A stretch of DNA of 47,372 nucleotides from Deltaproteobacteria bacterium (GTDB lineage Bacteria; Desulfobacterota; DSM-4660; Desulfatiglandales; HGW-15): assembly GCA_016930795.1 (NCBI GenBank), contig JAFGFY010000168.1, positions 1-47,372 on the forward strand. Direction: 5' to 3'. The position numbers were made by a program, and so were the translations under genes. The notes beneath the pieces were generated by a model. The model was not told where the DNA came from. It saw nothing but the letters and a program-made list of their open reading frames with translations, and did not search any database. Positions 35,758-44,446 of the stretch are shown here, in pieces (within the stretch, counting starts at the first letter, position 1; each line of letters begins with the position of its first letter).

Positions 35758-35866
35758 TCCTGTCTGCTCTCCTTCTTGTTTTGCAAGACGTTAGTTCCGG
35801 TGCAGCATCCTCGATGGGCTGATCGGTCGGCTTTACGGAAATGGACACCGTACATAAATTTCCTGA

Positions 35867-35894
35867 TTGATAATGAAAAAAACTTTTGTATAGT
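35867..35894 (+). promoter_or_regulatory. Predicted sigma-70 promoter upstream of the MEMO-family gene
   Basis: TTGATA at 35867-35872 and TATAGT at 35889-35894 are spaced by 16 bp in an A/T-rich tract. Predicted initiation near 35901 would give a leader of about 115 bases before the ATG at 36018. Confidence 0.55.
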
Positions 35895-36017
35895 ACCAAA
35901 AGAACCTTTTTTCCACAAGTCACTGTGGGTTGTTCCCAGTTGTAGATTTCGGAGATTTATGAACTTCACCCGTTCACCTATAACCTATTGGACCAAGCAA
36001 GAAGGGAGGTGGATTGA

Positions 36018-36872
36018 ATGGATGTAAGGAGATCAGATTTTGCGGGGAGTTGGTATCCCGGGAATAAGTCGGACTGCAAAAGGGAAATTGAGGCATTCAT
36101 GGAGCAACCTAGCCCCTGTCCGAGTGCAGAAAAAGGAGCGATAGGAGGTATTGTCCCCCATGCCGGATGGTACTTTTCAGGGAAAATCGCCTGTCATGTG
36201 ATTCAATGCCTCAGGAATGATAATACGCCTGATACCATTGTCATCTTTGGAAGGCACCTCCATCCAGGCAGCAAAAACTACATCATGCGTGAAGGCTCAT
36301 GGGCGACACCCCTCGGGGACCTGGAGATTGATCATGAGTTAGCTGATGAACTGATCTTAGAATTTCCCTTTGTCGTGGAGACTTCTTCCTATCACGAACA
36401 GGACAACACCGTTGAAGTGCAATTGCCCTTCATCAAATACTTTTTCCCAAACACAAGAATACTGCCCATCGGCGCGCCACCAGCCCTCCCTTCTCTCAAG
36501 ATTGGCTGGAGAGTGGCCGAGATTTCAAAGAGCATGGGCCGAAAGATCTTGATTTTGGGATCCACCGATCTAACGCACTATGGATACAACTACGGGAACA
36601 CCCCCAAAGGCGTGGGCCGGGAGGCGGTTGACTGGGTCAAGAACGAGAACGATAAACGGGTAGTGGATCTCATGATGGCCATGGACGCTGAAGGGGTTGT
36701 AGAGGAGTCATTAAAGAATCACAATGCATGCTGCTCAGGAGCCGTGGCTGCGGCCATTTCCGCCGCTAAAAGCCTGGGCGCCCAAGAGGGGAAGAAGCTG
36801 ATCTATTCTACGAGCTATGATATCAGACCCGATGACAGTTTTGTTGGATACGTGGGGATTCTGTTTTTGTAA
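36018..36872 (+). CDS. amrB: MEMO1-family protein (AmmeMemoRadiSam system protein B)
   Basis: This 284-residue protein begins with the family pattern RRSDFAGSWYPG. It has the putative metal-ligand regions PHAGWYFSG (about 48-56), FGRHLHPGS (about 75-83) and the late Cys motif HNACCSGA (about 235-242). The fold is related to extradiol dioxygenases. In bacteria and archaea MEMO proteins usually occur with an AMMECR1-domain protein and a radical-SAM protein, and their reaction is unknown. Neither partner is within this window, so the protein is either alone or its partners are elsewhere. An AGGGAGG site precedes the ATG. A long palindromic repeat follows the gene. Confidence 0.88.
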   Translation: MDVRRSDFAGSWYPGNKSDCKREIEAFMEQPSPCPSAEKGAIGGIVPHAGWYFSGKIACHVIQCLRNDNTPDTIVIFGRHLHPGSKNYIMREGSWATPLGDLEIDHELADELILEFPFVVETSSYHEQDNTVEVQLPFIKYFFPNTRILPIGAPPALPSLKIGWRVAEISKSMGRKILILGSTDLTHYGYNYGNTPKGVGREAVDWVKNENDKRVVDLMMAMDAEGVVEESLKNHNACCSGAVAAAISAAKSLGAQEGKKLIYSTSYDIRPDDSFVGYVGILFL

Positions 36873-36937
36873 TAAAGTCTTTTGAATCGTCCGGTCAATG
36901 AGTACGAACTATTTAGAGATATTCCCGCATCTGAAGA

Positions 36938-37136
36938 GAATGGTGATAAGGTCTTTTCGGAGTGACTGTTGGGAGGCCTACGTTATTTCAAACAGTTACG
37001 GAATGGGGGACCCCCTGGATTCCCGCTTCGGAGAAGCGGGAAGAACAGCGGAGGGGGGAGGCATCACCCGTCAGTAACTGTTTGAAATGACCAGGCCGGG
37101 AGACTCGGAACCGAAGAAAAGACTTCATCACCATTC
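36938..37136. repeat. 199-bp near-complete palindrome, copy 1 of a dispersed repeat
   Basis: The ends gaatggtgat and atcaccattc are perfect complements. Pairing continues inwards with few gaps through ggtcttttcgg/ccgaagaaaagac and atttcaaacagttac/gtaactgtttgaaat to an apical hairpin (cccgcttc-ggag-aagcggg type, about 37021-37041). A second copy lies at 45799-45996 with most positions identical. It fills the gap between the convergent MEMO and aldehyde oxidoreductase genes. It holds no ORF. It could be a MITE, a bidirectional terminator or a structured RNA. Confidence 0.92.
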
Positions 37137-37222
37137 GCTTGATGTTCAACCGAAGTGAAACCTCATATTATTTGTACTCACAAACCGGATGTACCAGTTA
37201 TTTTTTCCGGTACCCGGTAGGG

Positions 37223-39094
37223 TCAATTCAGTTGATCAGCCACGTATTCAATACCGAGTTCAGCAAGCTTTTCTCTGCTTGGCGCGCCTGTCGCCACGTC
37301 CCAGCCCCTTGCAGTATAATACTCATCTAACATCAGATCGAGTTCATCCCTGCTAATATAATTCCCTTTAGAAGCCCCGCCTTTAAGCGGTTCCGTTAAT
37401 ATTCTCTCCGGCAAGGTGTCGTCGGCACGGGTGAAGCCTTCGCGCACATTGAACGCACGCGCGAGATTATTGATACGCTCCCCGGCCACCAGAATATCAT
37501 CCGGGGTGAAGGTGAGTCCGGTAACCGCCTCCAACAAAGACGCCGTATTCTGGGCTGCAATCCCGACAACAGCCATGTCGAAAAGAAAGGCGCACATACC
37601 GGGAGCGTCGGTGGTGGCCGTACGTATATCCTGGTTCCACTTGGTCAATTTGCCTTTCCCTTCAGCCGAGAACCGGTCCACTTCATAGGGAACCGGAATG
37701 CCGAAGATTTCCTGAAAGGCATAGCCCCGGCAGTGGTCTGCTCCGGTATAGGACGTGGCATAGTTGAGGCCATGAGCCTTGGCCCCTCGCACATCATAGG
37801 CAGGAAGCTCCAGTCCTTTGACATGCATGGCGTACTTTTCAGAACCTTTGCCGATCTTCTCAGCTGCGGCCTTGGTCCCGTCGGCAAGCAAACCCCCGAT
37901 TCCCTGGCGATAGGCCATCTGTTTCAGAATAGTGATCATCGCCTGATCGTTGCCGAAGTTGAGTTCTATGCCACCCGTATCTTCTTTGGTCAGGATGCCT
38001 TTCTCATAAAGCTCCATGGCAAATGCGATGGATACACCGGAAGAAATGGTGTCCAACCCCAGTTCATCGGCCAGGCGGTCCGCGGCGATCACCGCATCGA
38101 TATTGTCAACCCCTGTGACACCGCCATATGAATACATGGTCTCAAACTCGGGCCCTTCAGTGAGTATCCCTTCATAGGCACCTGTCTTGGCCAGCTTCAA
38201 CTGGCTGCATCCCACCGGGCATCCATAACAGGGCTCTGATCCCACATTTCGGGTCATCTGCACCTCGACACCCAATGTCTCCGCCGCGTTATATTCCCCC
38301 GTCGTCATGTAATTCCGGGTAGGAAAAATTCCGATGGCGCTGGTCGCATCCACCACCATTGGGGTCCCTGTGTTTGCAAAGACAGGATAGAGAACCTCGC
38401 TTTCCTTCATGGCTTCAGTGAACACCTTTCTAGCGGCCTTGAGCTTCTCCTTGTCTGCCACGGCGACTTTTCCTGTTCCCCGAATGGCAATTGCCTTAAG
38501 ATTCTTGGATCCCATCACCGCACCCAGCCCTTTGCGTCCCACCGCCCTCCATTCGTTGATGATGGAAGCGATCTTGATCTTGTTTTCTCCGGCCGGACCA
38601 ATGCAAGCCACTCTGACATTTTGATCATGGAGATCGTTCTTGATGATCTGCTGGGTGTCCGTAGTCTTCATCCCCCATAACTTCTTTGCGCTCCGAAACT
38701 TGACATCCCCGTCCTTGATCGAGACATAGACCGGTTCTTCAGACTTCCCCTCTATGATCATGGCGTCATACCCCGCCCATTTGAGTTCAACGGGGAAATA
38801 ACCTCCTGACAATGCCATACCCACTGCTCCTGTCAGGGGAGATCTGCTGGTCACCGACATTCGGCTGGTGCAGGGAACGTTGGTCCCCGAAAGAGGGCCG
38901 GAAGCGAAAATCAGTTTGTTGTCAGGACCCAGAGGATCTGTGTTGGCTTTTACTTCATCAAATAGGAGTTTTATTCCGAATCCCGCGCCGCCTATGAAAT
39001 CATTTGCCATCGGCTCAGGCGTTTCCTCAACCTTTGCGGTTTGACTCCCCAGATTAATCCGCAGAATTTTTCCCGTATACCCTCCTTGATACAT
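37223..39094 (-). CDS. aor: Aldehyde:ferredoxin oxidoreductase (tungsten enzyme)
   Basis: This 623-residue protein is colinear with the AOR family. It starts GGYTGKILRINL, and FIGGAGFGIKLLFDE and SRSPLTGAVGMALSGGYFP form the N-terminal pterin-binding domain. The [4Fe-4S] cluster ligands are Cys289-x2-Cys292-x3-Cys296, with a fourth Cys near residue 500 in PGMCAFL. These enzymes hold W (or Mo) by two pterins and oxidise aldehydes to carboxylic acids with ferredoxin, or reduce acids in the opposite direction. No ferredoxin-like small subunit is adjacent, so it is the single-subunit form. An SDR gene and a MoaD-like gene precede it on the same strand and may be co-transcribed. MoaD-like proteins serve pterin cofactor assembly. 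Confidence 0.95.
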   Translation of the reverse strand: MYQGGYTGKILRINLGSQTAKVEETPEPMANDFIGGAGFGIKLLFDEVKANTDPLGPDNKLIFASGPLSGTNVPCTSRMSVTSRSPLTGAVGMALSGGYFPVELKWAGYDAMIIEGKSEEPVYVSIKDGDVKFRSAKKLWGMKTTDTQQIIKNDLHDQNVRVACIGPAGENKIKIASIINEWRAVGRKGLGAVMGSKNLKAIAIRGTGKVAVADKEKLKAARKVFTEAMKESEVLYPVFANTGTPMVVDATSAIGIFPTRNYMTTGEYNAAETLGVEVQMTRNVGSEPCYGCPVGCSQLKLAKTGAYEGILTEGPEFETMYSYGGVTGVDNIDAVIAADRLADELGLDTISSGVSIAFAMELYEKGILTKEDTGGIELNFGNDQAMITILKQMAYRQGIGGLLADGTKAAAEKIGKGSEKYAMHVKGLELPAYDVRGAKAHGLNYATSYTGADHCRGYAFQEIFGIPVPYEVDRFSAEGKGKLTKWNQDIRTATTDAPGMCAFLFDMAVVGIAAQNTASLLEAVTGLTFTPDDILVAGERINNLARAFNVREGFTRADDTLPERILTEPLKGGASKGNYISRDELDLMLDEYYTARGWDVATGAPSREKLAELGIEYVADQLN

Positions 39095-39267
39095 GGCATC
39101 CCTCCATCTTTGGTGTGATTTGATTTCAGAGTATGTCTCAGTCTCATGTCATCTTGTTTCGGCCCCCATCCCTAAATTTGGTGTAGGGATTCTTCAATTC
39201 GAGTTTCTTCTGAATCACGACACCAGCCTTTTCCGCCGATGGCCGGAAATGTTCAAAGTGCAAGGAG

Positions 39268-40032
39268 CTAATGCATTGACATGCCACCGTCATGGACAAT
39301 GAGTTGTCCGGATATGAAGTCACTCATATGACTAGCCAAAAATACGGCCGTTCCTACAAGGTCTTCCGGAACAGCCGCCCTCTTTATGCATCTCTGCTCA
39401 AGTTGAAGTTCTTCAAGTGGCGGGATCGGGACCGCTTTGTTGTGGTCGAATCTATCGCCACCTTCCGAATGGGTAAAACCAGGTGCAATGGAATTGACGT
39501 TGATTTTATGATCCCCCAACTCTCTTGCCAGAGCGCGGGTAAAGGCCATGATCGCGCCTTTGGAGGCCACATAATGGGGCATGAATGGAACACCCTCCAT
39601 AATGGAGGCCGAGGAGATGTTGATGATCTTGCCGCCCTTGTTCTTCATGTAGGAAAAAACAGACTTGCAGCAGTGAAAGGGGCCCTTGACATTAACCGCC
39701 ATCAATCGATCCCACTCTTCATCACTCACATCGGTAAAGGGCTTCATCACTATATCACCGAATATCGCGGCGTTGTTCACAAGGATATCGATGTTCCCGA
39801 ACCGGGCAACGGCTGCCTTGGCCAGAGCATCACACTCTTCCTGCTTGGTCACGTCCGTTTTCACGAATATGGCCTCACTTCCCGCCTTTTCCACGTCTGC
39901 TACGGCCCGTTTTCCATCCAGAATATCGGCGATGACCAATTTTGCCCCCTCCTGTGCAAAACCGACGGCCAATGCCGCGCCGATCCCTTGGGCCGCGCCC
40001 GTAATAATGGCCACTTTATCTTCCAGTTTCAC
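39268..40032 (-). CDS. Short-chain dehydrogenase/reductase (SDR family)
   Basis: The protein has 254 residues from the GTG at 40032. The ribosome site GGAGGAGG lies just upstream and would be inside the protein if the ATG at 40050 were used, so the GTG is preferred. Classical SDR motifs follow: TGAAQGIG (11-18) for the nucleotide, NNAA (about 84-87), the catalytic Ser in ISSASI and the Tyr-x3-Lys pair YVASK. The C-terminus IVHDGGMSMH is typical. It oxidises or reduces an alcohol/ketone pair with NAD(P). Placed between an aldehyde oxidoreductase and a MoaD-like gene it could supply or remove an alcohol related to the aldehyde substrate (inference). Confidence 0.93.
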   Translation of the reverse strand: MKLEDKVAIITGAAQGIGAALAVGFAQEGAKLVIADILDGKRAVADVEKAGSEAIFVKTDVTKQEECDALAKAAVARFGNIDILVNNAAIFGDIVMKPFTDVSDEEWDRLMAVNVKGPFHCCKSVFSYMKNKGGKIINISSASIMEGVPFMPHYVASKGAIMAFTRALARELGDHKINVNSIAPGFTHSEGGDRFDHNKAVPIPPLEELQLEQRCIKRAAVPEDLVGTAVFLASHMSDFISGQLIVHDGGMSMH

Positions 40033-40204
40033 ATCTAACCTCCTCCGCATTAATCATTTTTGTATTCTCCTTCAATTCGACCCAAGCCAGCGCCCTTCTC
40101 GTCTGATCACGTTTTATGTCCCATAGGGATTTATCGCCTCTCCCCATCGTTAGCGCGAATAGCAATACCCTGTATCGTATATTCGCGGATCAAGTAAAAG
40201 ATGA

Positions 40205-40255
40205 GGCATGGGCTGTTCACTCAAGACGATATCTCAGAAAGAACTTCCATTGAAT
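40205..40255. repeat. Half copy of a small dispersed palindromic element
   Basis: Fifty-one bases match the left half of the element at 45636-45743 at about four positions in five by eye, including the core gaatatctc-like segment (gacgatatctca here, gacaatatctca there). The right half is missing, and the SDR/MoaD interval gives no other copy. Confidence 0.6.
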
Positions 40256-40277
40256 TTCACAATGGACTGAAACCGCT

Positions 40278-40568
40278 TCATCCCCCGCCCACAGGAGGAA
40301 GGATCAGGACCTCGTCACCTTCTTGGAGCGCAGTCTCCATCTTTTTTTCAAGGAATACGATATCACGGCCATTCACCATCAGGCGAATATAGGGCAAAAG
40401 ACCGCCCTCCGAGTCAAACAGCTGGTCAGTCAAAGAATCACCATAGGTCTCAACCATGGTCATGAGTACGTCCTTTACGGTGCTTCCTTCCTTCATGGTA
40501 AGATCGATGTCCCCTCGCCCGAGAATCTTTTTCAAGTTTAGGATTGTGTGGACTTTTACTTGAATCAA
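40278..40568 (-). CDS. MoaD/ThiS-family sulfur carrier protein
   Basis: This 96-residue protein has a ubiquitin-like fold pattern: a first strand IQVKVHTILNLKK, then TMKEGSTVKDVLMTMVE, LMVNGRDIVFLEKKMETALQEGDEVLILPPV and a C-terminal Gly-Gly-Gly. The C-terminal Gly-Gly, when activated by a MoeB-type enzyme, carries the sulfur used to make molybdopterin. Small carriers of this kind often lie beside aldehyde:ferredoxin oxidoreductase genes, as here, and may be dedicated to the tungsten cofactor. The family is usually about 75-90 residues, so the length is normal to slightly long. The partner genes moaE and moeB are not within the window. Confidence 0.85.
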   Translation of the reverse strand: MIQVKVHTILNLKKILGRGDIDLTMKEGSTVKDVLMTMVETYGDSLTDQLFDSEGGLLPYIRLMVNGRDIVFLEKKMETALQEGDEVLILPPVGGG

Positions 40569-40786
40569 TCTTCAACCTCGCAAGAGTCCTCCATATATGG
40601 ATGTTCTGCTTAAAAACGGGTACTATTTTGGAGGGAAGCCCGTTAACCCAAAAAGATAAGAGTGATTATTAGCTGAGTAGAAGCAGGATCTTTTATGAAG
40701 CCGTTTCAGGAAACCCAACTATACAAAAATCCTTCTTGGGTGTCAAAGGAAAAGGCGTATGAGAAAGGTGATCACGAGAAGAGACT

Positions 40787-41413
40787 TTACATTTCATCTT
40801 TTAAGGAGACCAAGAGTCTTCGGCCTGGTTGAATATCGCCGACGTCATCCGGAGATATATCATTGAGACGACACAGTTCATCCACCGAGAAACCGTATAT
40901 TTTAGCAATCCGGTAGAGCGTCTCACCAGGCCTTACCTCGTGATAGCGCCCTTTATCCTGGGTCACCGAGCTAGGCTGAACGGTATTCCGAACTCCCACA
41001 CCTCCAGCGGCTGAACTCACCTGATTTTCCAGTTGACTGACCTGTACGGAAAGTGCATTCAGCCGTTGTGTAAGAAAATCCTGAGGTTCCTGTCCCTTCG
41101 TCACAGATGCTTGGAGTTCAGGGATTTCCTTTTCGAGATGACTCAGCCTCCCCTCCAGCATATTGATCTTCAGTTTCAGGGTATTTAGCTCTACGTTTGT
41201 GCTCTTTTTATCGGAGTTGACCCACGCCACAATGAGAATAACAGCCAGTATGAAAACCCCGGCACTCGCGAAAATGGTTGGCAGATGCAAAGACCTGCTA
41301 CCATTTCGGCCTCTTCGGGATTCCGAGCCCTCATCTGACTCTGAAACTTTCAGCATATCTTCGGTTAGTTCCAAAGAAATCTGACCGGATTCTGTGGCTG
41401 AATTTCGGTTCAT
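40787..41413 (-). CDS. Membrane-anchored LysM domain protein with coiled coil
   Basis: This 208-residue protein has a charged cytoplasmic N-terminus (1-45), one membrane helix (about 46-66, ending VAWVNSDKK), a coiled coil (about 72-135, Leu heptads with Glu/Lys) and a C-terminal LysM domain (about 157-203: HEVRPGETLYRIAKIYGFSVDEL... and PGRRLLV). LysM binds peptidoglycan, so the protein should span from inner membrane to cell wall. An N-in orientation fits the positive charges before the helix. Similar small TM-LysM proteins appear in many anaerobic proteobacteria without assigned function. It is the last of three co-directional genes with the PilZ and primase-helicase genes, with gaps of 115 and about 330 bp. 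Confidence 0.85.
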   Translation of the reverse strand: MNRNSATESGQISLELTEDMLKVSESDEGSESRRGRNGSRSLHLPTIFASAGVFILAVILIVAWVNSDKKSTNVELNTLKLKINMLEGRLSHLEKEIPELQASVTKGQEPQDFLTQRLNALSVQVSQLENQVSSAAGGVGVRNTVQPSSVTQDKGRYHEVRPGETLYRIAKIYGFSVDELCRLNDISPDDVGDIQPGRRLLVSLKDEM

Positions 41414-41528
41414 GGGTGGCTCCTTTCCATGAGCGGATTGATCAAAGGCGGCCTTATACTGGACCGATACGGCTTTTCACTTTGCGAAAAATGGGTTGCC
41501 CAATTCCTTAGAACAACCCACAGCCTTT

Positions 41529-41972
41529 TCAGGTGTCCTCAGGCGGTTTAGCGCGCCTTAGACTTCTGTAGTACTTCGCTATGACATTGATGTATTCGCT
41601 CGTCAGTTTCAAAAACTCGATCCCTACGCCTCTTTCCGTAACTCGCCTGATTCGACCTTTCACCAACATGGCCTCATCCTCTGTGGGGAACTTCAATACG
41701 AGGTCAACTTCATCATCAGGTTTGAATCGAGAAGAGGTATCAGTATAAATGAAGGCCCCGGTCACACTAAGGTCTGTAATCTCGTTTTCTCCTGAGGAAC
41801 CCCATACTTCTACCTCCAGGCGAGAGGGCGCTCTCGGTGCATCCCTTCGTTCCTCTTCTTTCGTCATGGCATATATCTTTCCCTCTTGACACGGTAAACA
41901 GGCATCCCCAACCTTTTCCCTGTCAGAGTATCTCATAACCTTGCTTCTTCTCCCATTGAGCCCGCTCTTCAC
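41529..41972 (-). CDS. PilZ domain protein (putative c-di-GMP receptor)
   Basis: The ORF has 147 codons from a GTG. The PilZ domain starts near residue 38 with RRDAPR and continues with DLSVTGAFI, fitting the RxxxR and (D/N)xSxxG halves of the c-di-GMP site. The rest is beta-rich (EVDLVLKFPTEDEAMLVKGRIRRV) and ends in a basic helix. An internal ATG at 41867, just before the domain, is the more likely start, though its GAGGGA site is somewhat distant. The 35 residues before it include a Cys-x2-Cys pair and could be real or untranslated. It differs in sequence from the other PilZ protein at 25248-25628. Confidence 0.82.
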   Translation of the reverse strand: MKSGLNGRRSKVMRYSDREKVGDACLPCQEGKIYAMTKEEERRDAPRAPSRLEVEVWGSSGENEITDLSVTGAFIYTDTSSRFKPDDEVDLVLKFPTEDEAMLVKGRIRRVTERGVGIEFLKLTSEYINVIAKYYRSLRRAKPPEDT

Positions 41973-42299
41973 CCGTTTCAGCGAGACTACGAAGCCGAGT
42001 CAGGAGATTCATCATCTTGACCTTAAAAGCTTAAGGATTGTATTAAATAGGCACCGCTCTGTCAATGCTTTTATCCTTTATTTAAAGTATGAATGGATTC
42101 AAACGAAATGACTCTACACCCCTTGATACCTTTTGAAGATCCCGGAAGCCCACCCTCCGCATCACTATGAAACGAATCCTCTCTTATGACACTCGGGCAG
42201 GTCCTGCGCATCAGGGCAGGAGCTGGAGTTTAAAAAACCTTGGTATCAATGGTCAAGGGCGATAGGAGCGGAAAGGTCAAAGGGATGGGTTTGTAATAA
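41973..42299. other. 327-bp gene-free region
   Basis: A 16-bp near-palindrome (ccttaa-aagc-ttaagg) at 42021-42036 is the only distinct element. It could be an operator for the PilZ gene. No ORF or repeat shared with other regions was seen. Confidence 0.3.
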
Positions 42300-44072
42300 T
42301 CACTCTTCCCTAAATCCCCAGAACGGGTATTCCAAAACGTAATCGGCAACTTTCCCCGGGCTGTTTTCCCGACTCGCGACTAGCCACAGGACACTTCTCT
42401 TCTCTTCCGAAGAGATTGGAGCCAAAGGATCCCAGTGAGGTGCAAGGATCATGGCGTTGTCCGCGCTGTATTCAATGTCCCCTGACTCTTTGAAGGAGCC
42501 CAGACTCGGTTTCTCACTATAGCTCCCTCCTTCGCTTCGAGACAGCTCGGAAATGACTAGAAAGGAGACATTGTGTTCATCCCTGATAGCCTCCATGTGA
42601 CGAAGCCATTCATCGATGCCAGCCCTACGCTCCGAAAGGTTCTTAAAGGGAAGCTTATGGAGACTGTCCACTACGACAAGCGTATGATCTGTGTGGGTTT
42701 CATTCTGCAGAAATTCGATCTGCCTCCTCATGATATCCGGGCCGAGCTTTCTGTCTGTCACCACTCGAAAATAGGGAAGTATATCTTTGAGTTCCCGGTG
42801 CGCTGTATCCAGTCTCTCCGCCGACTCCCCTTTCAGGTCTGCCTGCCTGATCTCTTTCTCAGAAAGCTTGCTCAAACGACATAGAGTTCTTGTATAGATT
42901 TTCTGGCGACCATTCTCGAAATCATAGTAAATGACAGGTATCTTCCGTCTGGCCATCTCTGTAGAAACTTGGATAAAAAAACAGGATTTCCCCGCCTTGG
43001 GCTGCCCACCCATGATGTTAATACCGCGAAGGCCGCTGAGAGCTTCATCCATCTTATTGAATCCACAGCTCAATCCAAGAAGGGCTTTCCCCTTTTCTCT
43101 CTCGATTGAATCTGCAAATCGATGATGTTCCTTCTCAGGGGAGGAGAACGGGGAAAAGGCCTTTGAGATCTTTAACATGGAAGTCACGGTGGACCTGAAT
43201 CCTTCTCCCTTGTCTCTTGCCAAGTCACAGAGGGTGTAACCGCGTTTTAGCAATGACGGCCATTTCAGAATCCTGGATTTAAATCCCAATCTGGTGGCCA
43301 AAGATCGCGCAGCAAGCTGGGCTTCCGGGGTATGAGTTACTACAAGAAGGACATGCTTGACAAAGGCCAGCCTCTCATGGCTGATAAATTCCAGGTCAGC
43401 CGCCGATGGGAGACAAATGCCGGGGAAACCCAACTCCTTCAGGGTCAGAAGATTATTCTCTCCATCTGCTATAAAGAGGGCCCCGTCTTCACACCGGTCA
43501 ATCTCTTGCACATTGAATATTCTAAACTCTCCTGAAAAAAACGCCTCATCTCCGTGCCAGAAACTATCCTCCTCCCTCTCAGGTAACACGCAGCGCACGG
43601 CATAACAGTTCCCATCATCTAATACATAAGGATACACCAGATACCGGCCGTTGTACCCTATCTTCATTTCATCAACCGTAGCCTTTGATACGCCAAACGC
43701 CTTGAAACGGGCATATTCAGACTCGCTCATAAGAGATCTAAACTTTCTGATTTCCAGATTTAGATTCTTGGTTGGGAGGATAGTCTGCTGCACATAAGGC
43801 TCTCGATCTGGATCGTGTCCTGGGACAAGCCGTGGTTCAATTCCCATCATCCTGGCCAAATAGGGTGCGAACCCTCCCTGTATGCATCTGTTCAGGCATC
43901 GGAAGTAGCCCATAAAGAAACTACCCGGATCAAGATAGGCGACCATCGTTTCCGGAACTTTCGTTTCATCGGTTGAGCAAAACGGGCATGGAGCTTTGAG
44001 CAGATTTCCCTCGATCTTTGCTCCGGGAAGGTGTTCCAGATAGAAAGCCTTTATCTCTTCAGCACGATCCAT
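42300..44072 (-). CDS. T7 gp4/Twinkle-like primase-helicase (zinc finger, TOPRIM-like, RecA/DnaB-like ATPase)
   Basis: The protein has 590 residues. The N-terminal zinc site Cys29-x2-Cys32...Cys59-x3-Cys63 resembles a CHC2-type primase finger. A TOPRIM-like segment follows (about 190-260: ALFIADGENNLLTLKELG, GICLPSAAD). In it the Glu of a canonical primase is in an odd setting (DGENN), and the DxD motif is replaced by VVTHTPE, so primer synthesis may be lost. The C-terminal RecA-like ATPase (about 330-590) has Walker A GGQPKAGKS with Lys362, and Walker B LVVVDSLHKL. Such fusions are typical of phages, plasmids and mitochondrial Twinkle, yet no other mobile-element gene is near. The predicted role is unwinding of single-stranded DNA or RepA-like loading. 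Confidence 0.8.
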   Translation of the reverse strand: MDRAEEIKAFYLEHLPGAKIEGNLLKAPCPFCSTDETKVPETMVAYLDPGSFFMGYFRCLNRCIQGGFAPYLARMMGIEPRLVPGHDPDREPYVQQTILPTKNLNLEIRKFRSLMSESEYARFKAFGVSKATVDEMKIGYNGRYLVYPYVLDDGNCYAVRCVLPEREEDSFWHGDEAFFSGEFRIFNVQEIDRCEDGALFIADGENNLLTLKELGFPGICLPSAADLEFISHERLAFVKHVLLVVTHTPEAQLAARSLATRLGFKSRILKWPSLLKRGYTLCDLARDKGEGFRSTVTSMLKISKAFSPFSSPEKEHHRFADSIEREKGKALLGLSCGFNKMDEALSGLRGINIMGGQPKAGKSCFFIQVSTEMARRKIPVIYYDFENGRQKIYTRTLCRLSKLSEKEIRQADLKGESAERLDTAHRELKDILPYFRVVTDRKLGPDIMRRQIEFLQNETHTDHTLVVVDSLHKLPFKNLSERRAGIDEWLRHMEAIRDEHNVSFLVISELSRSEGGSYSEKPSLGSFKESGDIEYSADNAMILAPHWDPLAPISSEEKRSVLWLVASRENSPGKVADYVLEYPFWGFREE

Positions 44073-44446
44073 GTGTCGATCACTCCTTAACCATAATGCC
44101 GCAAAAGGCGAGGTTATTGTTACAGAGCCCGCTCATCGGGGAGATCCCAGCGGCGTCAAGGGTGGGCAACAATTCAGCTCAGCCGAAATAAAGCCCCGGT
44201 AACCTGCTGCAAACCGTCCCCCGTAGTGTATTCTGGGTCTATTTTAGCATACGTCTTGAAATTAAACAAAGTCCCTCAGTAGTTTTAACCAATCATTCAG
44301 CGAGTTGACAACCATAGGCAATGGAAAAACCTGGGAATATCGAATTGTCATCTTATGCGGTATTGTATAAGATCTCATAGATTCACATGAGAAGCCGGTA
44401 CCGTGACCCATAACCCGGACCTTTGAACGGTAAAAGGAGAAGACCC
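44073..44446. other. 374-bp gene-free region between divergent genes
   Basis: AT-rich on its right side. A TTGACA at about 44304 has no matching -10, and a TATAAG near 44365 has TTGTCA only 15 bp upstream; either may belong to the cysteine desulfurase promoter. No repeats were seen. Confidence 0.3.

Noticed and set aside
39292-40038. 248-codon open frame antisense to the SDR gene
   Set aside because: All SDR motifs are on the - strand. The + strand frame has no motif or ribosome site.
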